In this document: piece by piece, positions 1 through 5,214 of the stretch
How the letters are laid out: every line of letters begins with the position of its first letter
Position numbering within the stretch: the first letter of the stretch is position 1
DNA from: Micrococcales bacterium
Lineage (GTDB): Bacteria > Actinomycetota > Actinomycetes > S36-B12
Assembly (NCBI GenBank): GCA_002694095.1
Contig: NZLD01000092.1
Coordinates: 1-5,214 of the forward strand
Length of the DNA: 5,214 nucleotides
Direction: 5' to 3'
Made by a program: the position numbers and the translations under genes
The notes under the pieces: model-generated
The model's input: only the letters and a program-made list of their open reading frames with translations
Told to the model about the DNA's origin: nothing
Databases searched by the model: none

Positions 1-488
1 AGGATGGCCGGGTTCGGCCCGGCATCACCGCGCGGTGCAGTACAGGCGACGATATGCTCGACACCGGCCACCCGCGCCGTGGCGATCGACATGATGGCCG
101 AGGCCACATGCGCATAGCGCCCGCCCGGAACATAGCAGCCTGCCGTTTCGATCGGGATCAGCTTCTGGCCGGCCCAAAGACCTGGCGACAACTCGGTCTC
201 GAATTCGGTGATTGACTTTTTTTGCGCTTCGGCAAAGGTGGTCACCCGGTCATGGGCAAAACGGATATCGTCCTTTAGCTGCTGGGAAATCTCGTCACCG
301 GCAGCCGCTATTGTATCGGCCGGCACAACGATATCGCTGTGATATCCATCGAGGTCGCGGCCATAAGCGATGGCGGCGTCCTCGCCTCCTGCCTCGATCT
401 TCGCAAGCATCGCCTGGACAATCTCGCGGGTCTCGTCGGTTCCGGTCTGAGGGGTCTTGTCAGCGCGTTTCAGATAGGTCACGGCCAT
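1..488 (-). CDS. Histidinol dehydrogenase (HisD)-family NAD-dependent alcohol dehydrogenase, probably HpsN-like; N-terminal part only
   Basis: The first 162 codons of a gene that runs off the left edge. Family members oxidise a primary alcohol through a bound aldehyde to a carboxylate with two NAD+, in the cytoplasm. Visible features are an N-terminus beginning MAVTYLKRA, a helical stretch with IRFAHDRVTTFAEAQK at residues 75-90, and the family's glycine-rich motif GCYVPGGRYAH at 117-127, followed by ASAIMSIATARVAGV at 129-143. True HisD usually has a YVPGGTA-type motif here; from memory, GGRY/GGRYSH with the YLK start is typical of HpsN, the dihydroxypropanesulfonate 3-dehydrogenase. The zinc and catalytic residues of the family lie in the missing C-terminal part, so activity cannot be judged. 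The ATG at 486-488 is the first possible start: the reading frame upstream reaches a stop at 510-512 with no ATG, GTG or TTG between. It follows the permease stop by 7 bases, and a GGAG sequence (501-504) lies inside the permease's last codons, so the two genes are almost certainly co-transcribed. Family membership is near certain; the HpsN assignment is inference. Confidence 0.88.
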   Translation of the reverse strand, partial: MAVTYLKRADKTPQTGTDETREIVQAMLAKIEAGGEDAAIAYGRDLDGYHSDIVVPADTIAAAGDEISQQLKDDIRFAHDRVTTFAEAQKKSITEFETELSPGLWAGQKLIPIETAGCYVPGGRYAHVASAIMSIATARVAGVEHIVACTAPRGDAGPNPAI

Positions 489-495
489 GTCGGAT

Positions 496-2760
496 TTATT
501 CTCCGTAAATCAAAGTTGGAAGCCACAGGGCAATTTGCGGGAAGACGAAGATCAGGACCAGGCCGATTACCTGAATGACCATGAACTGCATCATGCCGAG
601 ATAGATATCCTTCAGATCCCATTCGGGCACCACCCCTTTCAGGAAATAGGCGGATAGCGCCACCGGCGGGCTGAGCCATGCCGTCTGCAGGTTGACCGCG
701 ACAAGGATGCCGAACCAGACAAGGTTGACGTCGAGCTTGATCAGGACCGGGATCAGGATCGGCACGATGATCAGCACGATCGGCACCCACTCCAGCGGCC
801 AGCCGAGCAGGAAGATCAGCGCCATGATGATCAGCAGGACCCAGGTGACCGAAATATCCCACGACAGCAGGAATTCGGTCAGCAGCATCGGCGTTCCAAG
901 GCGCGAGAACACGGCGCCGAAGAAGTTGGACGCGGCGACGAGGAACAGGATCAGGACGGTGATCTCGAGGGTCTTGATCAGCGCGTCATAGAACATCTTC
1001 GCCGACAGCTTGCGATAGGCAATGGTCAGCAGCAGCGCGCCGAACGCCCCGCAACCGGCACCCTCGGTCGGGGTGGCCCAGCCGAACAGGATCGAGCCTA
1101 GCGCGAAGGCGACCAGCGCCGAGGGCGGAACCAGCCCCATGAAAAATTCGTACCAGAGGTCGGAGAAAAAGAATCCCGACGGCTTGTTGTCACGAACCCA
1201 GCGCGATCCGAAGAACATGACCGCCATCCAGGCCAGCGGAATGACCAGCGACGAGAACGGAAGATACCCGGCAAGCGATCCGGAGAACGCCATCACGATC
1301 AATGTGAAGAAGGTCACGATCGAACCGATCACCAGAATGGCCTCGAGCCAGTAATGGTCCGAGGTCAAGGGCTGGTCTTCCTCGCGCAGGGTCGGGCCGA
1401 GCGACGGGTTCAGCCAGCACCGGATCAGTGCGTAGGCGGCATACATGCCGGCGAGCATGATGCCGGGAATAATCGCCGCAGCGAACAGGTCGGTCACCGG
1501 AATCTGCAGCACCGGCCCCATCACGACAAGCATGATCGAGGGCGGTATCAGGATGCCGAGCGTGCCGCCGGCGGTGATTGTTCCGGCTGCCAGCCTTACG
1601 TCGTAGCCGGACCGGTTCATCGTTTTCGCCGCCATGATGCCGAGGATCGTCACCGAGGCGCCGACGATGCCGGTGGCCGCGGCGAAGATGGTCGATACGA
1701 ACAGCACCGCGAGGTAAAGCGCGCCGCGGGTGCGCGAGAGCATCAGCTGCACCGAAGTGAACAGGCGTTCCATCAGGCCGGCCTGCTCCATCATGATCCC
1801 CATGAATACGAACAGCGGCACCGCGGCCAGCGTCTGCTCGAGCATCACATTGTTGAATTGCAGGGTTTGCAGGTAGAACACCATCTTGCCGCCGAAGCCC
1901 CACGCCCCGAAGGCGAAGGACAGGAAAATCAGCGTGAAGGAAATCGGGAAGCCGATGAAAATCGAGAACAGCATCACCGCGATCATGATGACGCCGATCA
2001 TCGGTGGCGACACGCCGCCGGCGCCCTTGAGGCCGCCGTCGAACGACTCGCCGAAGATCATTTCAAAGTTGAAAAACCCCGGGAACAGGCTGTTGCAGAA
2101 GATCATCCCGAGCACGACCACATAGACGGGAAGCAGGCGAAGCACCCATTTCTGGATGGATCCGGCACCAAGCTGGTGATAGGCGCGCAGGAATTCCGCC
2201 ACGCCCTGAAGCAGCAGAAGCAGGGCACCGACAGGCATCGCCGTTCGGGCCGGCGCGAGCGGCGCCATCAGCGCCGTATCCATGGATCGTTCCCACGTCA
2301 CCCATGCCTTGATGGTGTATTCCGTCGAGACCCAGAAGAAGAACAGCATCGCCGGGAAATAGAAGAGAAGGTAGAGCGCACCATCAACCAGCGCCTGGGT
2401 CCGGGGCGACCAGTTGCGGAACAGGAAATCGGCGCGGATATGGACCCCGCGCATCAGCGCATAACCGGCGCCCAGCATGAACATCGCGCCGGAGAACATC
2501 CGGCTTGTGTCGTAGGCCCAGTCGGTCGGCGCGATAAAGACCTTCCGCGCGACGACCTCGTAGATCATCGCGAAGATAACCGGAACAAGCATCAGGCAGG
2601 TCAGCTTGCCGACCCAGTTGTTCAGAATGTCGATATTGCCGACGATCAGACGCATCAGGGGATGCATGTCCGCGGGCGTGTCGCCGACATTGCCGCTGCG
2701 ACGTTCGGCGATCAGCTCGTCTGCAATCTCGAGCTTTTCGATCTCTGGTTCCTGTGCCAT
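496..2760 (-). CDS. dctQM: TRAP transporter fused permease, small (DctQ) plus large (DctM) subunit
   Basis: Inner-membrane part of a TRAP transporter, a secondary importer that takes substrate from a periplasmic binding protein, usually driven by a sodium gradient. At 754 residues it equals a DctQ (about 160-200) joined to a DctM (about 430-500). Residues 1-40 are hydrophilic. The DctQ part has membrane segments near 52-72, 87-103, 123-146 and 173-192. A further hydrophobic segment (about 205-224) joins it to DctM, which starts near 250. DctM hallmarks are FIGFPISFTL (268-277), AAVPLFVFMG (312-321), ATGIVGASVTILG (362-374), LGILIPPSIM (401-410), WATPTEGAGCGAFGAL (561-576), LLGWPLEWVPIVLI (651-664) and NLQTAWLSPPVALSAYFLKG (690-709). 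The last one resembles the subgroup often annotated as mannitol/chloroaromatic or TakP-type TRAP. No start codon precedes the ATG in frame back into the hairpin upstream, so that ATG is the best start, though its ribosome site (GGCGGGGG) is only fair. The gene lies 94 bases after the binding-protein gene and 7 bases before the dehydrogenase. Confidence 0.95.
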   Translation of the reverse strand: MAQEPEIEKLEIADELIAERRSGNVGDTPADMHPLMRLIVGNIDILNNWVGKLTCLMLVPVIFAMIYEVVARKVFIAPTDWAYDTSRMFSGAMFMLGAGYALMRGVHIRADFLFRNWSPRTQALVDGALYLLFYFPAMLFFFWVSTEYTIKAWVTWERSMDTALMAPLAPARTAMPVGALLLLLQGVAEFLRAYHQLGAGSIQKWVLRLLPVYVVVLGMIFCNSLFPGFFNFEMIFGESFDGGLKGAGGVSPPMIGVIMIAVMLFSIFIGFPISFTLIFLSFAFGAWGFGGKMVFYLQTLQFNNVMLEQTLAAVPLFVFMGIMMEQAGLMERLFTSVQLMLSRTRGALYLAVLFVSTIFAAATGIVGASVTILGIMAAKTMNRSGYDVRLAAGTITAGGTLGILIPPSIMLVVMGPVLQIPVTDLFAAAIIPGIMLAGMYAAYALIRCWLNPSLGPTLREEDQPLTSDHYWLEAILVIGSIVTFFTLIVMAFSGSLAGYLPFSSLVIPLAWMAVMFFGSRWVRDNKPSGFFFSDLWYEFFMGLVPPSALVAFALGSILFGWATPTEGAGCGAFGALLLTIAYRKLSAKMFYDALIKTLEITVLILFLVAASNFFGAVFSRLGTPMLLTEFLLSWDISVTWVLLIIMALIFLLGWPLEWVPIVLIIVPILIPVLIKLDVNLVWFGILVAVNLQTAWLSPPVALSAYFLKGVVPEWDLKDIYLGMMQFMVIQVIGLVLIFVFPQIALWLPTLIYGE

Positions 2761-2808
2761 GGGATGCCCCCGCCGCGCTGCCGGTTCTGGATGGTTGTAA
2801 AAGTGACC

Positions 2809-2844
2809 AAAAAGGACGTGAACCGCAGCAAGCCGCGGTTCACG
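2809..2844 (-). terminator. Terminator-like hairpin between binding-protein and permease genes
   Basis: On the transcript (minus) strand, CGTGAACCGC (2844-2835) and GCGGTTCACG (2826-2817) form a perfect 10-bp stem with an 8-base loop (2834-2827). TCC and then five T residues (2813-2809) follow. It starts 10 bases after the binding-protein stop and ends 48 bases before the permease start. The structure fits a Rho-independent terminator, probably a leaky one because the T-run is short and offset by three bases and no separate promoter is obvious for the permease. In binding-protein transporters such an intergenic hairpin commonly lets the soluble receptor be made in excess over the permease, by partial termination or by protecting the 3' end of the upstream message. 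Confidence 0.7.
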
Positions 2845-2854
2845 CCATGATAAT

Positions 2855-3970
2855 TTACTTCAGGCTGTTGGCATATGCCATGCCAAGCTGAGCGTTCGAG
2901 CTCTGTGCACCCGACCAGAACGGAACCGCGATACGTGCGAAATCCTTCTGCGACTGCCAAACCTCGGCAAAGAACTCGTTTTCTGCGGAGTTCTTCTCGA
3001 GCAGCGCGTTCGCGGCATTCATGTATGCCGGGAAGTAGTCTGCCGGAGTGTCCTGAAGGATCACGCCATGCTTGGTGGTCAGCTCGTGGAGCGCCTGGCC
3101 GTTGTCATAGATACGCGCGGACATGCCCTTGATGAGAGATGCGTTCGCGGCAACCTCGAAGGCCTTCTTCTGATGGTCCGTCAGCGAGTTGTAGACGTCC
3201 TTGTTCAGATACATGTCGGCGTTAACCACGACCTGGTGCAGGCCCTGAAGATAGTAGTGCTTCAGTACCTTGTGGAAGCCGAAATCCATGTCAGGCTTCG
3301 GGCAGCACCATTCGGCCGCGTCGATCGTGCCCTTTTCCAGAGCCGGCAGGATGTCGCCGCCACCCATGGCAACCGATGCGACACCGATGTCCTTGTAGGT
3401 CTGGCCCGGCAGGCCCGGAGGCGTGCGGAAGCGGTACTTGCGGAAGTCTTCCATCGAGTTGATCGGCTCTTTGAACCAGCCAAGGGCCTCGGGGCCGACC
3501 GGCTGCAGCATGAAGCCCTTTACATTCATGCCCATCTCGTCCCAGAGACGGTCATAAAGCTCCTTGCCACCACCGAAGTGGAACCAGGAAACAAACGCGA
3601 TGTTGTCGATACCGACACCGGCACCGGCAACAGGCGAGCCGAACAGCATGGCTGCCGGATGCTTGCCCGACCAGTAGTGGGTCCAGGCGAAACCGCCGTC
3701 AACAAGGCCCGCGTCAACAGCGTCGAGGGTCTCCTTGACGCCGACAACAGCGCCGGCCGGCAGGACTTCAAAGGTAACCTCGCCGCCGGTCAGGGCAGTA
3801 ACGTCGTCCATGAAATCGCGAAGCATCTTCACTTCGGTGGTCTGCACGCCGATGACGGCCTGGACCTTGATGTGAACTTCCTTGGCCTGGGCCACGATCG
3901 GAGTCGCCATCATGGCGAGACCGACGCCGGCCGCGGCAAAGGCCGAGGTCAGTTTGGTGAGTTTTGACAT
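2855..3970 (-). CDS. dctP: TRAP transporter periplasmic solute-binding protein (DctP family, TakP-like)
   Basis: Periplasmic receptor of the TRAP system, 371 residues, a normal length for the family. A Sec signal peptide covers residues 1-29: basic MSKLTK start, hydrophobic AAAGVGLAMMA core, likely cleavage after AQA before KEVHIK. The FRTPPG motif places the family's conserved substrate-binding arginine at R182. The following MGGGDILPALEKGTIDAAEW (202-221) and GFHKVLKHYYLQG (231-243) match the TakP-type (2-oxo acid/mannitol-chloroaromatic) subgroup, where a Glu-Trp pair sits at the ligand site. Here that pair is E220-W221, followed by two unusual adjacent cysteines (C222-C223). The start at 3968-3970 is chosen because a strong ribosome site (AAGGGAGGA) lies 4 bases upstream and the signal peptide begins there; an upstream in-frame ATG (3986-3988) precedes that site and is rejected. 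The ligand is probably a small carboxylate or sulfonate, not determinable from sequence. Confidence 0.94.
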   Translation of the reverse strand: MSKLTKLTSAFAAAGVGLAMMATPIVAQAKEVHIKVQAVIGVQTTEVKMLRDFMDDVTALTGGEVTFEVLPAGAVVGVKETLDAVDAGLVDGGFAWTHYWSGKHPAAMLFGSPVAGAGVGIDNIAFVSWFHFGGGKELYDRLWDEMGMNVKGFMLQPVGPEALGWFKEPINSMEDFRKYRFRTPPGLPGQTYKDIGVASVAMGGGDILPALEKGTIDAAEWCCPKPDMDFGFHKVLKHYYLQGLHQVVVNADMYLNKDVYNSLTDHQKKAFEVAANASLIKGMSARIYDNGQALHELTTKHGVILQDTPADYFPAYMNAANALLEKNSAENEFFAEVWQSQKDFARIAVPFWSGAQSSNAQLGMAYANSLK

Positions 3971-3974
3971 GGAT

Positions 3975-3983
3975 TCCTCCCTT
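3975..3983 (-). promoter_or_regulatory. Strong ribosome binding site of the binding-protein gene
   Basis: On the minus strand the sequence AAGGGAGGA lies 4 bases before the ATG at 3968-3970. It is the best Shine-Dalgarno match in the window and decides the start: the alternative ATG at 3986-3988 would place this site inside the coding region. Such strong initiation fits a receptor needed in excess over its permease. Confidence 0.8.
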
Positions 3984-4155
3984 GTCATTATGGTGCCTTC
4001 ATTGATGTGATCTGACCCGGAAGCCACTGAAGGCCCCCCGGCATCCGGTTGAATGCCAGATCCCTGTTCCCGAAGGACCGCACCGGTGAATCCGGGCTTT
4101 TCGACCTTTCCGGGAATTCCTGTACCCCTGCGAAACAGGGATGAAACCAGCCTGA
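3984..4155 (-). promoter_or_regulatory. Leader/intergenic region between the GMC oxidoreductase and the binding-protein gene
   Basis: A non-coding stretch that is long compared with the 7-base gap at the other end of the cluster, so it may hold a promoter or regulator site for the transporter genes. It contains two small hairpins. On the transcript strand, CTGGCAT and ATGCCGG (4059-4053 and 4044-4038) pair with one G-T wobble around an 8-base loop. CCCTG and CAGGG (4140-4136 and 4130-4126) pair around a 5-base loop. Neither is followed by a T-run, so neither looks like an intrinsic terminator. No convincing -35/-10 pair or sigma-54 site was found. Its role as a regulatory region is inferred from position only. 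Confidence 0.3.
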
Positions 4156-5214
4156 TCATGCCGCGTCCTCCATGATGAGGTCGGACGCTTTCTCGCCGAT
4201 CATGATGCTTGGCGCATTGGTGTTGCCCGAAGTGATGACGGGCATGATCGAGGCGTCTGCGACCCGCAAACCCTCGATGCCATGGACGCGGAGCCTTGAA
4301 TCCACCACCGCCATCCTGTCCGGTCCCATCTTGCAGGTGCCGGTGGGGTGATAGATCGTCGTCGCGGTGTTGCGGACCCATTCGAGGATGGCTTCATCAT
4401 CCATGTCATCCACTGCCTGGCCAGGCGCATATTCCTCGATGATCATGCTGCTGACCGGTTCCGCCCGGCATACGGCACGGGCGATCCGGACACCGGCGAC
4501 GATCGTGTCGCAATCGGTCTTCGTCGCCAGATAGTTCGGATGGATCGCCACATAATCGTCCGGCGATGATGATTTCAGTTCGATATGGCCGGTGCTTTCC
4601 GGGCGGAGCTGCAGCACCGAAGCGGTGAAGGCCGAGAAGGGATGCGTGCCCTCTCCGGGCTTGTCGGCGCTGAAAGGCTGGAGATGGAACTGGATATCCG
4701 GCGTCTCGAGTTCCGGCCGGGTCTTCAGGAACGCCGTGCCAAGGCTCGCCGCCATGGCCATCGGCCCGGAACGTTTCAGCGCATATTCCAGCGCGATGCC
4801 GACATATTGCAGCGGGTGCCGTGTCTCGCTGTTGATGGTGCTCGTCATCGTCTTGTAGACCGGGCGCGCCTGCAGATGGTCCTGCAGGTTCTTGCCGACG
4901 CCGGCCAGGTCGTGAATAACCTCGATACCTTGAGCTGAAAGTTCCGCGCCGGCGCCAATCCCGGACAGCATTAGGATGTGCGGCGAGCCGAGCGAGCCTG
5001 CGGACAACACCACTTCGCGCCTTGCCCGCGCCTCGATCTCTTCATTGCCGCGCCGCACGCGTATGCCGGCTGCGCGACGCCCTTCCATAACCAGTCCGAG
5101 GGTTTTCGCGCCGGTGAATATCTGCAGGTTCGACCTGCCTCTCGCCGGCTTCAGGAACGCGGTTGCGCTGCTGCAGCGCCAGCCGTTCCGCATGGTCATC
5201 TGGAAATGGCCGAC
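4156..5214 (-). CDS. GMC-family FAD-dependent oxidoreductase (choline dehydrogenase-like); N-terminus missing
   Basis: The last 352 residues of a flavoprotein that runs off the right edge; about 180-200 residues are missing against the usual 530-560, including the GxGxxG FAD-binding motif. Family members oxidise primary alcohols to aldehydes with FAD. The first visible residues, VGHFQMTMRNGWRCSSATAF, match the region around RNG-R-S of choline dehydrogenases. GSLGSPHILMLSGIG (residues 73-87 of the fragment) fits GMC signature 2, and GVGKNLQDHL (105-114) follows. The C-terminal substrate domain carries YHPTGTCKMG with the catalytic histidine at fragment residue 289 (codon 4348-4350), and GNTNAPSIMIGEK with the second active-site residue Asn333 (codon 4216-4218). 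Both catalytic residues are intact, so the enzyme is probably active. The ATG at 5197-5199 is internal, because the conserved sequence continues upstream of it. The substrate cannot be named: choline dehydrogenase-like annotations in this family are often wrong, and the neighbours (TRAP importer, HisD-like dehydrogenase) suggest another hydroxylated compound. Confidence 0.94.
   Translation of the reverse strand, partial: VGHFQMTMRNGWRCSSATAFLKPARGRSNLQIFTGAKTLGLVMEGRRAAGIRVRRGNEEIEARARREVVLSAGSLGSPHILMLSGIGAGAELSAQGIEVIHDLAGVGKNLQDHLQARPVYKTMTSTINSETRHPLQYVGIALEYALKRSGPMAMAASLGTAFLKTRPELETPDIQFHLQPFSADKPGEGTHPFSAFTASVLQLRPESTGHIELKSSSPDDYVAIHPNYLATKTDCDTIVAGVRIARAVCRAEPVSSMIIEEYAPGQAVDDMDDEAILEWVRNTATTIYHPTGTCKMGPDRMAVVDSRLRVHGIEGLRVADASIMPVITSGNTNAPSIMIGEKASDLIMEDAA

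Noticed and set aside
1354..2850. A 498-codon open frame on the plus strand opposite the permease gene
   Set aside because: It is the mirror of a membrane-protein gene: hydrophobic codons with T in the middle read as hydrophilic His/Gln/Glu/Asp/Arg codons on the opposite strand, giving an improbable composition with no recognisable domain. The minus-strand permease has clear family motifs over its full length.
3068..3967. A 299-codon open frame on the plus strand opposite the binding-protein gene
   Set aside because: It shows no recognisable motif and is explained by GC-rich codon bias of the well-supported minus-strand gene.
3993..3998. CATAAT-type sequence before the binding-protein gene as a -10 promoter box
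   Set aside because: No -35 match lies at 16-18 bases, and the start of transcription would fall almost on the ribosome site. A single six-base near-match is not enough.
4040..4059. TGGCA sequence in the leader as a sigma-54 promoter
   Set aside because: The GG and GC dinucleotides are not 10 bases apart and the TTGC element is missing.
4119..4140. Hairpin downstream of the GMC gene as its terminator
   Set aside because: The stem is only 5 bp, an alternative pairing competes for the same arm, and no T-run follows on the transcript strand.
3971..4381. N-terminal extension of the binding protein into the upstream gap and the GMC gene
   Set aside because: The frame is open by chance. The signal peptide begins at the ATG at 3968-3970 with a strong ribosome site just before it, and the extension overlaps the conserved C-terminus of the GMC gene in another frame.
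4156..5199. The GMC gene as a complete 347-residue protein starting at the ATG at 5197-5199
   Set aside because: The frame continues to the window edge with conserved residues (VGHFQ) before that ATG, and the FAD-binding N-terminus is missing, so the gene is truncated by the window and not short.

Overview
The window looks like part of a catabolic gene cluster from a GC-rich proteobacterium, most likely an alphaproteobacterium of the Rhodobacterales/Rhizobiales/Rhodospirillales type. This rests on the high GC content, the tight same-strand packing, and a TRAP transporter next to a GMC oxidoreductase and a HisD-family dehydrogenase. The taxonomic placement is inference. All four genes lie on the minus strand, so transcription runs from right to left. 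No rRNA, tRNA, CRISPR array, insertion sequence or integrase was seen.

In transcription order the layout is as follows. (1) A GMC-family FAD-dependent alcohol dehydrogenase (choline dehydrogenase-like), cut by the right edge so that its N-terminus is missing (4156-5214). (2) A 185-base leader or intergenic stretch (3971-4155). (3) A TRAP solute-binding protein with a Sec signal peptide (2855-3970). (4) A 94-base gap holding a perfect 10-bp stem followed by a T-run on the transcript strand, a terminator or attenuator-like element (2809-2844). (5) A fused TRAP membrane permease, DctQ plus DctM in one 754-residue protein (496-2760). (6) A HisD-superfamily NAD-dependent alcohol dehydrogenase that starts 7 bases after the permease stop and is cut by the left edge (1-488).

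Together the genes form a capture, import and oxidise module. The periplasmic binding protein hands a small organic acid to the permease, which imports it using an ion gradient, and the two dehydrogenases oxidise alcohol groups. The HisD-family fragment resembles HpsN (2,3-dihydroxypropane-1-sulfonate 3-dehydrogenase, giving sulfolactate) more than biosynthetic HisD. A C3-sulfonate or a similar hydroxylated anion is therefore the leading substrate guess, but nothing in the window proves it. The pairing of a GMC enzyme with an HpsN-like enzyme and a TakP-type TRAP system is the most interesting aspect. No radically new system is evident.
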